DNA from: Burkholderia sp. Ax-1724 | GTDB lineage: Bacteria; Pseudomonadota; Gammaproteobacteria; Burkholderiales; Burkholderiaceae | Length of the DNA: 61,010 bases | Assembly (NCBI RefSeq): GCF_011752995.1 | Contig: NZ_VWWL01000034.1 | Span: forward strand, 1 to 61,010 | Direction: 5' to 3' | Shown here: one piece after another, positions 32,796 through 40,497 of the stretch | How positions within the stretch are numbered: position 1 is the first letter of the stretch | How the letters are laid out: each line of letters begins with the position of its first letter | Notes under the pieces: generated by a model | Seen by the model: the letters and a program-made list of their open reading frames with translations, nothing else | What the model was told of the DNA's origin: nothing | Databases searched by the model: none | Position numbers and translations under genes: made by a program

Positions 32796-33944
32796 TCAAT
32801 CGCCCGCGCCCTCGGCACGGCTCGTCAGGCTGGCAAAGCCGAGGTTCGGAAAGCCCATCGTGACCGTGGTGCCCTCTCCGACCGTCGATTCGACGCCGAG
32901 CCGCCCGCCGAACGACTGCATGATGCGATTGCAGAAGATCATCCCCATGCCATGCCCGCCGGCTCCAGCATAGGTCGTCACCGGGTCCTGCAGCAGCCGC
33001 GCCTTGACCTCGGGCGCGATCCCGGGGCCGTTGTCGCGCAGGCGGATCTCGGGCTCCGGATTCTCGACCACTTCGAGCCACAGCGACGGTGCGGCCGTGT
33101 CGCCGAGCGCGCGCAACGCATTCGACATCAGCGACGACAGCACGAGCGCGACGCAATTGGGCATCGCGCGCACGACGAAATCGCCCTGCACGTCGACCCG
33201 AATCCAGTCGCGCTGCGTGCCGACGAACGGGTAGGTGTCGAGCAGCGACGCGATCAGCCGGGTCGCCTTGATCTCGCGCCCGCCCGTCTCCGAGGCCGAC
33301 GGCTGGCCGCCGCTCTTGTGCACGGTCGCCCAGAACGACGAGATCAGCGTGAGGCAATACTGCGCGTTGTCGAGCATCGAGCGCGCCGCGTCGCCGATCT
33401 CCTTCTGCCGGTCGGGATCGTACTGCTCGGCGACGTCGTTCTCGACCGAGCGCGCGAACAGCGAAATCGCCGCGAGCGGCGTGTTCAGTTCATGGGCGAG
33501 GAAGGCCAGCGTTTCGTCCATCGCGAGCAGACGCTGTTGCCGCGTTTCGCGTTCCGCGTAGCGCGCGATCGCCAGTTGCAGCACCTCGCGCACCTTCTCC
33601 GTGCGCAGCGGCTTTTCGAGAATGCGGAAGACGTCGCCGGTATTGACCGTTTGCAGCAGCATGTCCTTGTCCGCATAGGCGGTCACGAGGATGCGGATGA
33701 TCTGCGGATACTCCTGCGCGACCTGGCGCAGCAGGTCGTCGCCGTCGCGGCCCGGCATCCGGTAGTCGGTCACGAGCACGGCGATCTCGGCGCCGTGCGT
33801 GCCGAGCAGCTCGATCGCCTCGTCCGCGCTCTGCGCGACGTGCACGCAGTAATCGGCACGAATCGCACGGGAGAAATGGTTGCGCGACATCTCCTCGTCG
33901 TCGACGAACAGAACGGAAAACGGTGGCTGCGTCGTGTCACTCAT
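32796..33944 (-). CDS. Receiver-histidine kinase protein (PhcR-like order)
   Basis: A 382-residue soluble protein with an N-terminal receiver (residues 10-125; acidic pocket DDEE 15-18, phosphoacceptor D60 in VTDYRMPG, K111 in EKP). A C-terminal histidine kinase follows, with H151 in LAHELNTPLAAISLFARSVE, then DNGPGI and GHGMGMIFCNRIMQSFGG for ATP binding. Receiver-then-kinase is the reverse of usual hybrids and is the order of Ralstonia PhcR, which works with the PhcS sensor. It is convergent with the CqsS-like kinase, 105 bp apart. There is no DNA-binding domain. Likely it accepts phosphate from the hybrid kinase Hpt and relays or antagonises it. Confidence 0.8.
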   Translation of the reverse strand: MSDTTQPPFSVLFVDDEEMSRNHFSRAIRADYCVHVAQSADEAIELLGTHGAEIAVLVTDYRMPGRDGDDLLRQVAQEYPQIIRILVTAYADKDMLLQTVNTGDVFRILEKPLRTEKVREVLQLAIARYAERETRQQRLLAMDETLAFLAHELNTPLAAISLFARSVENDVAEQYDPDRQKEIGDAARSMLDNAQYCLTLISSFWATVHKSGGQPSASETGGREIKATRLIASLLDTYPFVGTQRDWIRVDVQGDFVVRAMPNCVALVLSSLMSNALRALGDTAAPSLWLEVVENPEPEIRLRDNGPGIAPEVKARLLQDPVTTYAGAGGHGMGMIFCNRIMQSFGGRLGVESTVGEGTTVTMGFPNLGFASLTSRAEGAGD

Positions 33945-34259
33945 TGCTTTCCCAACGAATAGCGGTTGTTGCCGCCGATTATTGAACAGGTGTCCCCGCG
34001 AGGATCATATACAAAGCGGCGGCGCGGCGTGAACCCATGCGTGCCGTGCGAATCGCCCCTCTATGCGAGGCGCATCGATGCCTGGTGCAATGGCACCAGG
34101 GGCCGCCGCCCGTTGGCCCTTAGGCATCCCCATTGGCAGTAGTGGCTTCATGCATATCGTCGAATTACGATATATAATTCGTCCAGTAGCGATGCAATCG
34201 CGCGGGCGCCCTTCGGCGTTCCGTGTGCCGGTTGTCGAATCAGCTTGAAAACGATCCAG
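33945..34259. other. Intergenic region with a hairpin and an operator-like repeat
   Basis: These 315 bp separate the receiver-kinase and the ArsR gene. They contain a perfect 8-bp hairpin CCTGGTGC-AATG-GCACCAGG (34081-34100) and an AT-rich inverted repeat at 34161-34181 listed separately. No gene is seen. Confidence 0.65.
34161..34181. promoter_or_regulatory. Operator-like inverted repeat upstream of arsR/OYE genes
   Basis: CGAATTA, seven bases CGATATA, TAATTCG: perfect 7-bp arms in a strikingly AT-rich stretch about 80 bp before the ArsR start. This matches the usual form and place of ArsR-family operators. Binding by the adjacent regulator is inferred. Confidence 0.5.
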
Positions 34260-34562
34260 ATGACGCCCGATTTCGACGCGATCCACAAAGCGCTGGCCAA
34301 TCCGGTCCGCCGGGAGATTCTCGGCTGGCTGCGCGAGCCGGGCGTGCATTTCGCCGATCAGGAGTTCCCGCTCGAGCACGGCGTGTGCGCGGGCATGATC
34401 GACGAACGTTGCGGACTGTCGCAGTCCACCGTGTCGGCGCACCTCGCCGCGCTGCAGCGCGCGGGGCTCGTCACGTCGAAACGGGTCGGCCAATGGGTGT
34501 TTTTCAAGCGCAACGAGCCCGTCATTCAGGCGTTCCTCGAACACATGAACGCGCAGCTCTGA
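34260..34562 (+). CDS. ArsR-family transcriptional regulator
   Basis: A 100-residue winged-helix regulator. Visible parts are FDAIHKALANPVRREILGWL (N-terminal helices), GVCAGMIDERCGLSQSTVSAHLAAL (helix-turn-helix) and VGQWVFFKRNE (beta wing). Two cysteines, in VCAGM and ERCGL, lie near the DNA-binding helix and could sense metals or electrophiles, as NemR does elsewhere with a different fold. It is 84 bp upstream of an old-yellow-enzyme gene on the same strand and likely represses it. A TTG five codons upstream is an alternative start. Confidence 0.85.
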   Translation: MTPDFDAIHKALANPVRREILGWLREPGVHFADQEFPLEHGVCAGMIDERCGLSQSTVSAHLAALQRAGLVTSKRVGQWVFFKRNEPVIQAFLEHMNAQL

Positions 34563-34646
34563 GCAGCGTATTCGCATCGCCGCGCTTCCTTTTTCACGCA
34601 GTCTTTCAAGGCGCCGGGCCCGGCCCGCCGCCAAAGGTGAACTCTC

Positions 34647-35708
34647 ATGCCGACTCTTTTCGATCCGCTGCAAATTGGCGACCTTACGCTGTCGAACCGC
34701 ATCATCATGGCGCCGCTCACGCGTCAGCGCGCCGAGGAAATCCGCGTGCCGAACGCGCTGATGGCGCGCCACTACGCCGAGCGCGCGAGCGCCGGCCTGA
34801 TCCTCAGCGAAGCGACCTCGGTGACGCCGCAGGGCGTCGGCTACGCGGAAACGCCGGGCATCTGGTCGCAGGAACAGGTCGAAGGCTGGAAGCTCGTCAC
34901 GCAGGCCGTGCACGATGCGGGCGGCAAGATCTTCCTGCAGCTGTGGCACGTCGGCCGCATTTCGGACCCGGTGTTCCTGAACGGCGAACTGCCGGTCGCG
35001 CCGAGCGCGATCGCGGCCGGCGGCCACGTGAGCCTCGTGCGCCCCGAGCGTCCGTTCGTGACGCCGCGCGCGCTCGAACTCGACGAAATCGCCGGCGTGG
35101 TCGAAGCGTTCCGCAAGGGCGCTGAAAACGCCAAGGCCGCCGGCTTCGACGGCGTCGAAATACATGGCGCGAACGGCTATCTGCTCGACCAGTTCCTGCA
35201 GGACAGCACCAACAAGCGCACCGACGCTTACGGCGGCCCGATCGAAAACCGCGCGCGGCTGCTGCTCGAAATCACCGACGCGTGCATCGGCGTGTGGGGC
35301 GCAAACCGCGTCGGCGTGCATCTGGCGCCGCGCCGCGATTCGCACACGATGGGCGATTCGGACCCGGCCGCGACGTTCGGCTATGTCGCGCGCGAACTCG
35401 GCAAGCGCAAGATTGCGTTCATCGCCGCGCGCGAAGCGCTCGGCGAGGACCGCCTCGGCCCGCAATTGAAGAAGGCATTCGGCGGCCCGTACATCGCGAA
35501 CGAAAAGTTCACGAAAGAAACCGCGCAGCAGGTGCTCGACGCCGGTGAAGCGGATGCGGTGGCGTGGGGTCAGCTGTTTATCGCGAACCCGGACCTCGTG
35601 CGCCGCTTCGAGACCGACGCGCCGCTGAACAAGCCGAATCCGGCCACGTTCTACGCGCGCGGCGAAGTCGGCTATACCGACTATCCGACGCTGGAAGAAG
35701 TGCAGTAA
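34647..35708 (+). CDS. nemA: Old yellow enzyme (NemA-type alkene reductase)
   Basis: A 353-residue FMN-dependent NAD(P)H oxidoreductase that reduces activated C=C bonds and nitro or maleimide compounds. The N-terminus SNRIIMAPLTRQRAEE is the FMN-binding start. FLQLWHVGRISDP carries a flavin contact. EIHGANGYLLDQFLQDSTNK holds the substrate His-Asn-like pair and Tyr. The C-terminal ANPDLVRRFETDAPLNKPN is typical. A TIM barrel is expected. AAAGGTGA is the ribosome site. The ArsR gene immediately upstream suggests electrophile-responsive control. A strong terminator follows. Confidence 0.93.
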   Translation: MPTLFDPLQIGDLTLSNRIIMAPLTRQRAEEIRVPNALMARHYAERASAGLILSEATSVTPQGVGYAETPGIWSQEQVEGWKLVTQAVHDAGGKIFLQLWHVGRISDPVFLNGELPVAPSAIAAGGHVSLVRPERPFVTPRALELDEIAGVVEAFRKGAENAKAAGFDGVEIHGANGYLLDQFLQDSTNKRTDAYGGPIENRARLLLEITDACIGVWGANRVGVHLAPRRDSHTMGDSDPAATFGYVARELGKRKIAFIAAREALGEDRLGPQLKKAFGGPYIANEKFTKETAQQVLDAGEADAVAWGQLFIANPDLVRRFETDAPLNKPNPATFYARGEVGYTDYPTLEEVQ

Positions 35709-35769
35709 GCAGCAGGTGGCATCAGCGGCAGCGCGGGCCGACCGCCGCTGCCGTCAAACCCGTATGGCA

Positions 35770-35811
35770 GGCGTGACCGGAGATCGCTTCGGTCACGCCC
35801 GCCGTTTTTTT
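35770..35811 (+). terminator. Rho-independent terminator after nemA
   Basis: GGCGTGACCG and CGGTCACGCC form a perfect 10-bp stem with a 10-base loop, followed after five bases by seven Ts. Confidence 0.85.
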
Positions 35812-35909
35812 GCGCCGGCAACACGCGCCCTCCAACGCGCCCGCCCCAACATGGCCGCGCGCGAGGCTACACTCGTGGCATCCCGCCACCTACCTCGCCG
35901 CTGCCGCCG

Positions 35910-36557
35910 ATGAACCTGATGAACGCCTTGCAGATCGCGCTGCACCTCGACCAGCACCTGAGCACGCTGATCCTGCAATTCGGCTCCGCGGTTTATGCGC
36001 TGCTGTTCGTCGTCGTATTCGTCGAGTACGGTTTTCTGCCGCTGTTCTTCCTGCCTGGCGATCCGCTGATTTTCATCTGCGGCGCGCTGGCGGCCACCGG
36101 CGCGCTCAACGTCTGGATCGTCGCGCCCGTGCTGTTCGTCGCGACGGTGGGCGGCAGCATCGTCGGCTATGGGCTGGGCCGCGCGGTCGGCGAGAGGGTC
36201 TATACCTCGAACTACGCATGGCTGAACCGCGCCGCGCTGCAACGCGCGCACGCGTTCAGCGAAGCGCGCGGCCGCCTGACCTTCCTGCTGTCGCCGTACA
36301 TCGCCGTGGTGCGCACGTTCGCGCCGTTCGCCGCCGGCGTCTCGCACATGACCTTCGCGCGCTTCGCGACCTATGTCACCGCCGGCGCCGCGCTATGGGT
36401 CGTCTCGCTGATCGCGGCCGGCTATCTGTTCGGCAACGTGCCGGTGGTCCACGAGCATCTGAGCACGCTGGTGCTGCTCGGCATCGTGCTCGGCGCCGCC
36501 ATGCTGGCCGGCGGCGCGCTCTGGCGTTTTCTCGGCCGCCGCGCACGTGCCCGCTGA
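35910..36557 (+). CDS. DedA-family membrane protein
   Basis: A 215-residue VTT/DedA-domain inner-membrane protein. Signature segments are VEYGFLPLFFLPGDPLIFIC (first re-entrant region), GGSIVGYGLGRAVGERVY, and YIAVVRTFAPFAAGVSHM carrying the conserved Arg. About four TM segments plus re-entrant loops. DedA proteins flip lipid carriers (undecaprenyl phosphate, phosphatidylethanolamine) or support membrane homeostasis; the cargo here is unknown. It is the second DedA-type protein of the window (the other is in the PAP2 fusion). Confidence 0.92.
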   Translation: MNLMNALQIALHLDQHLSTLILQFGSAVYALLFVVVFVEYGFLPLFFLPGDPLIFICGALAATGALNVWIVAPVLFVATVGGSIVGYGLGRAVGERVYTSNYAWLNRAALQRAHAFSEARGRLTFLLSPYIAVVRTFAPFAAGVSHMTFARFATYVTAGAALWVVSLIAAGYLFGNVPVVHEHLSTLVLLGIVLGAAMLAGGALWRFLGRRARAR

Positions 36558-36646
36558 TGTTGCTTGCTGAAGTCTCCCGCTCGCGTCGCCATGAGACTCG
36601 CCGGCCGGGTCATGCTCATCGCCCCTGGCTTGACCCGAACAAGATG

Positions 36647-36661
36647 TGAAGGTAACCTTCA
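36647..36661. promoter_or_regulatory. MarR operator-like palindrome
   Basis: TGAAGGTAACCTTCA is a perfect 7-1-7 palindrome 27 bp before the MarR start. A second overlapping half-set GTTAACCTTCAC (36664-36675) repeats the arm, making two tandem sites at the promoter position. Autoregulation is likely. Confidence 0.6.
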
Positions 36662-36688
36662 TAGTTAACCTTCACCTCATCTCGCCGC

Positions 36689-37141
36689 ATGAGCACTCCC
36701 CCCTCGCCGGTAACACCGGAAGCGCTGCATGCGCTGGCCGAAGACCTGCGCGTGCTGAACAGCAAGCTGCGCCGGCGTCTGCGCGAAGAAGCCCACGTGG
36801 GCGACTTCACGCCGTCGCAGGTACAGGTGCTGACGCAGCTCGAACGCGAAGGCCCGGCGACCGTCAGCGCGCTCGCGCGTGCGCACGGCATGCGTCCGCA
36901 GTCGATGGGAGAAACGCTCGCGGCGCTGAAAGCCGCCGGGCTCGTGAGCGGCACGCCCGATCCCAACGACGGGCGGCAGACGGTTCTCTCGCTCACGCCG
37001 AGTTTTCGCAGGAAGGTCAAGGCAAGCCGCGCGGCGCGCGAAGACTGGCTGTATCGCACGATACAGACGCACTTCTCGCCGGCCGAGCAGCAACAACTCG
37101 CGACGGGCGTCGATCTGCTCAAACGCCTCGTCGATTCATAA
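36689..37141 (+). CDS. MarR-family regulator
   Basis: A 150-residue MarR-type winged-helix regulator. Helix-turn-helix: GPATVSALARAHGMRPQSMGETLAALKAAGLV. The wing contains DPNDGRQTVLSLTPSF, with the family Asp-Arg pair. Helical dimerisation ends flank it. A palindrome lies just upstream, and the next gene, an isochorismatase-like protein, starts 51 bp downstream on the same strand, followed by an MFS exporter. A repressor released by a phenolic or drug ligand is the usual scheme. Confidence 0.9.
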   Translation: MSTPPSPVTPEALHALAEDLRVLNSKLRRRLREEAHVGDFTPSQVQVLTQLEREGPATVSALARAHGMRPQSMGETLAALKAAGLVSGTPDPNDGRQTVLSLTPSFRRKVKASRAAREDWLYRTIQTHFSPAEQQQLATGVDLLKRLVDS

Positions 37142-37192
37142 CGCGCGACCCGCATTCGCGCTCACCCTATTCGCCACTCGCAGGAGCACTCC

Positions 37193-37756
37193 ATGGCACT
37201 CACCACTCTCGACGCCAGAACCGCACTGGTCGTCGTCGATCTGCAGCGCGGCGTCGTCGCGCTGCCCACCGCGCATCCGGCTGGCGAAATCGTCGAGCGT
37301 TCGGTCACGCTGCTCGACGCGTTCCGCCGCCACGGCCTGCCCGTCGTGCTCGTGAACGTCACGGCCGGCGCCCCGGGGCGCACCGAACAGGGCCGTCCCC
37401 CCGGCGATTTCCCGGCCGGTTTCGCGGACCTGCTGCCCGAGCTGAAGCAGCAGCCGTCGGACCACGTCGTGACCAAGCGCACCTGGGGCGCGTTCACGAA
37501 CACGGACCTCGCCGCGTATCTGGACGGCCAGGGCGTCACGCAGGTGGTGCTCACCGGCATCGCGACCAGCATCGGCGTCGAATCGACCGCGCGCTTCGCG
37601 AGCGAACTCGGCCTGAACGTGACGCTCGTCGTCGACGCAATGACCGACCTCAACGCCGACGCGCACGTCAACAGCATCACGCGCATCTTCCCCCGCCTCG
37701 GCGAAACCGGCACGACGCAGGAAGTGCTCGCCCTGCTCGAAAGCTCACGCGCCTGA
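37193..37756 (+). CDS. Isochorismatase-like hydrolase lacking the catalytic Cys
   Basis: A 187-residue isochorismatase-superfamily protein with the Rossmann-like fold. D16 (VVVDLQRG) and K95 (VTKRTWGAF) of the usual Asp-Lys-Cys triad are present. The Cys position in TGIATSIGVESTAR is Gly128; nicotinamidase-type members have TNxCVEST here. Loss of the Cys also occurs in true isochorismatases such as EntB, which use the Asp alone, so activity is possible on a different substrate. A ribosome site AGGAGCACTCC precedes the ATG. It lies in a MarR-hydrolase-MFS set. Confidence 0.85.
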   Translation: MALTTLDARTALVVVDLQRGVVALPTAHPAGEIVERSVTLLDAFRRHGLPVVLVNVTAGAPGRTEQGRPPGDFPAGFADLLPELKQQPSDHVVTKRTWGAFTNTDLAAYLDGQGVTQVVLTGIATSIGVESTARFASELGLNVTLVVDAMTDLNADAHVNSITRIFPRLGETGTTQEVLALLESSRA

Positions 37757-37788
37757 GCGGGGATCATCGAGCGGGTCAGCAGGCAGCT

Positions 37789-37843
37789 GTCGTAAGCAAG
37801 AGTCAGTCGTAAGCAGGTGCCGTAAGCAGGAGTCGTAAGCGGG
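37789..37843. repeat. Imperfect tandem GTCGTAAGCAGG repeats
   Basis: CGTAAGC occurs four times (37791, 37808, 37821, 37834), the last three 13 bp apart, in the gap before the MFS gene. It is a short decayed tandem array; the word ATGAGCCCGTGCC that follows is also partly repeated. Confidence 0.5.
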
Positions 37844-37945
37844 CGCCATGAGCCCGTGCCATGAACAGCCGTCAGCGGCGGCCGTTCATGGCTCACATGT
37901 ATGCACGCATGCGCGCCCACCATCCGGCGCCAAGGAAACCTTGCC

Positions 37946-39292
37946 GTGAGCTCCACGTTCCGTTCGCTGCGCAATTTCAACTACCGCGTCTGGGCGAGCG
38001 GCGCCATCGTCTCGAACGTCGGCACATGGATGCAGCGCACGGCGCAGGACTGGCTCGTGCTCACCGAACTCACGCATCACAACGCGACGGCGGTCGGCAT
38101 CGTCATGTCGCTGCAGTTCGGCCCGCAGATGCTGTTGCTGCCGCTCACCGGCTATGCGGCCGATCACTTCGACCGCCGCAAGCTGCTGTTCGCGACCCAG
38201 GCGGCGATGGGCACGCTGGCGCTCGTGCTCGGTCTGCTCACCGTGACCGGGCTCGCGCAGTTGTGGCAGGTCTATCTGTTCGCGGGACTGCTCGGCTGCG
38301 TGACCGCCTTCGATTCCCCCGCGCGTCAAACCTTCGTCTCCGACCTGGTCGGCGAGGCCGATCTCGCCAATGCGGTCGGGCTCAACTCGACCTCGTTCAA
38401 CGCCGCGCGCATGATCGGGCCGGCCGTCGCGGGCCTGCTGATCGCCTCGGTCGGCACCGGCTGGGTGTTCCTGATCAACGCGCTGTCGTTCGTCGCCGTG
38501 CTCGGCGCGCTGCGCATGCTGCGCCTGCACGAACTGCACAGCAAGCCGCTCGCGGTGCGCACGCGCGGCAGCTTCGTCGAAGGCTTCAAATACGTCTGGA
38601 AGCGCCCCGATCTGAAGGCGGCGCTGCTGATGCTGTTCCTGATCGGCACCTTCGGCCTGAACTTCCCGATCTTCATCTCGACGATGGCGGTCACCGCGTT
38701 TCATGCGGGCGCGGGCGAGTACGGCGTGCTCAGCTCGACGATGGCGATCGGCTCGGTCACGGGCGCGCTGCTCGCGGCGCGCCGCGCGCGGCCGCGCATG
38801 GCGCTGCTGCTCGGCGCCGCCTCGGTGTTCGGCGCCGGCTGCACGGCGGCTGCGCTGATGCCGAACTACGTGCTGTTCGGCCTCGTGCTCATCATCATCG
38901 GCGTCTCGACGCAAACCTTCACGACCTCGACCAACAGCCTCGTACAACTGACCACCGAGCCCGCGATGCGCGGCCGCGTGATCGCGATCCTGCTGGCGCT
39001 TTCGCTCGGCGGCACGCCGCTCGGCGCGCCGGTGGTCGGCTGGGTCGCCGATCATTTCGGGCCGCGCTGGGCGCTCGGCGTGGGCGCGGCCTCGGGCTTC
39101 AGCGCGGCGCTGGTCGGCCTCGCCTATCTGATGCGGCATCGCGGGCTGCGCTTTTACCTGGCAGGCGGGCGCCTGCGTTACAGCATCGACGACCCGCGCC
39201 CGGTCGCCGCCGCGGTCATGACGGATGCCGTGGCGACGGTGCAGCGCGGCACGCTCGACGCAGCCGAAGAGGATGCGGCTTCGAGCGTGTAA
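37946..39292 (+). CDS. MFS exporter (DHA3-like)
   Basis: A 448-residue major facilitator with about 12 TMs, related to EntS/DHA3-type exporters. It begins SSTFRSLRNFNYRVWASGAI. The family loop YAADHFDRRKLLFATQ lies between TM2 and TM3. FDSPARQTFVSDLVGEADLANAVGLN and FNAARMIGPAVAGLL are subgroup signatures. The second half has EPAMRGRVIAILLALSLGGTPLGAP. The GTG at 37946 is preceded by AAGGAAAC. Its 3-prime end overlaps the oppositely oriented LysR gene by about 115 bp. Substrate unknown; its place after MarR suggests a toxic-compound efflux role. Confidence 0.88.
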   Translation: MSSTFRSLRNFNYRVWASGAIVSNVGTWMQRTAQDWLVLTELTHHNATAVGIVMSLQFGPQMLLLPLTGYAADHFDRRKLLFATQAAMGTLALVLGLLTVTGLAQLWQVYLFAGLLGCVTAFDSPARQTFVSDLVGEADLANAVGLNSTSFNAARMIGPAVAGLLIASVGTGWVFLINALSFVAVLGALRMLRLHELHSKPLAVRTRGSFVEGFKYVWKRPDLKAALLMLFLIGTFGLNFPIFISTMAVTAFHAGAGEYGVLSSTMAIGSVTGALLAARRARPRMALLLGAASVFGAGCTAAALMPNYVLFGLVLIIIGVSTQTFTTSTNSLVQLTTEPAMRGRVIAILLALSLGGTPLGAPVVGWVADHFGPRWALGVGAASGFSAALVGLAYLMRHRGLRFYLAGGRLRYSIDDPRPVAAAVMTDAVATVQRGTLDAAEEDAASSV

Positions 39293-40293
39293 AACGCGCC
39301 GCGCCATGCAGTGGCCGAACCTCGGCGCTTCGACGCCTCAGAACCCGCCCACGCCGCGCGTGACGAGCGCATAAGGTCGCTCGTCAACTGCTCCCTGAGA
39401 AACTCGATGCACACCTGAATCCGCGCCGACGACGACAACCGCTCGGCCGTCACGGCCCACACGTCGGCCGGCTGCAGATACGCCGGCAGAATCCGCACGA
39501 GTTCGCCCGAGCGCAGGCTTTCGGCGACGTCCCAGATCGACACCATCACGATCCCGTAACCGTCCCGCGCCCATTGCACGACGATGTCGCTCAGATTCGA
39601 CGCGACCGTGCCCGTCACCTTCACGCTCTTCTCGCCATGCGGCCCGGCGAGACGCCACACGCCGAAGCGGTCGTCGCGGCCGCGAAACAGCAGGCAGTCG
39701 TGCTGCGCGAGGTCGGCGGGGTCGAGCGGCACGCCGCGCCGCTCCAGATAAGCCGGCGAGGCGCACAGAATGCGCGCGCTCTCCACCATCTTGTGCGCGA
39801 TCAGATGCGGCTCCTGCACTTCGCCGACGCGCACGTCGATGTCGAAGTTCTCGCCGACCACATCGGCGCGCCGGTCCAGCAGTTCGAGCCAGATTTCGAG
39901 GTTCGGGTGGCGCTCGCGCAGCATCGTGAGAATCGGCGAGACGTGCTTGCGGCCGAGCCGCAGGCTCGTGCTGATGCGCAGCACGCCGCGCAGCTCCGTG
40001 CGGCGATCGGCGAACGCGTCGGTCATGCCCTGCACGTCGTCGAGAATTTTCTGCGCCCACTGCAAAGCGGTTTCGCCATCGCTCGTCACGCTCACGCTGC
40101 GCGTGGTGCGCTGAAACAGCTTCACGCCGAGACCGGCCTCGAGCATCGCGATGCGCTTGCTCACATGCGACGGCGACAGGCCCATTTCCGTCGACGCCGC
40201 GACGAAGCTGCCGCGCCGCGCGATATGGCAAAACAGCTGCAGATCGCGCAGGAAGGATTCATTCGTGGCTGTGAGCGCATTCTGATTTGACAT
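39178..40293 (-). CDS. LysR-family regulator with readthrough C-terminus
   Basis: A 371-residue LTTR whose recognisable part is about 300 residues. The helix-turn-helix is LQLFCHIARRGSFVAASTEMGLSPSHVSKRIAMLE. The sensor domain has LRISTSLRLGRKHVSPILTML, FDIDVRVGEVQEP and DGYGIVMVSIWDV. Similarity ends near FLREQLTSDL. The last roughly 65 residues are Ala/Ser/Arg-rich and antisense to the MFS 3-prime end. A single-base shift near that point would end the protein in about 20 residues, so a late frameshift is plausible. It is divergent from the MHS symporter across 204 bp and is its likely regulator. Confidence 0.85.
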   Translation of the reverse strand: MSNQNALTATNESFLRDLQLFCHIARRGSFVAASTEMGLSPSHVSKRIAMLEAGLGVKLFQRTTRSVSVTSDGETALQWAQKILDDVQGMTDAFADRRTELRGVLRISTSLRLGRKHVSPILTMLRERHPNLEIWLELLDRRADVVGENFDIDVRVGEVQEPHLIAHKMVESARILCASPAYLERRGVPLDPADLAQHDCLLFRGRDDRFGVWRLAGPHGEKSVKVTGTVASNLSDIVVQWARDGYGIVMVSIWDVAESLRSGELVRILPAYLQPADVWAVTAERLSSSARIQVCIEFLREQLTSDLMRSSRAAWAGSEASKRRGSATAWRGAFYTLEAASSSAASSVPRCTVATASVMTAAATGRGSSML

Positions 40294-40497
40294 CTGGTCG
40301 CATTGTGTCAGGACGGAACTCTATTACCCTAGTCGTAACGGCTGAGTTGAGCAAGCGCCGGTCGGCAAGCCCAGGCGATTCATGCCGCACCGCGGCAACG
40401 CCCACCAGGAAAGTCCTGGCTTGCGAAGTCCTGCATTACAGGCGCCAATGATCCAGCCATAGAAGCTGACAAAAACACACTCTGATCAGGAGACGAT

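Noticed and set aside
32796..33944. Idea that the receiver-kinase is a truncated ordinary hybrid kinase
   Set aside because: Receiver and kinase are both complete and the start is at the receiver; order matches PhcR-type proteins, so it is not a truncation.
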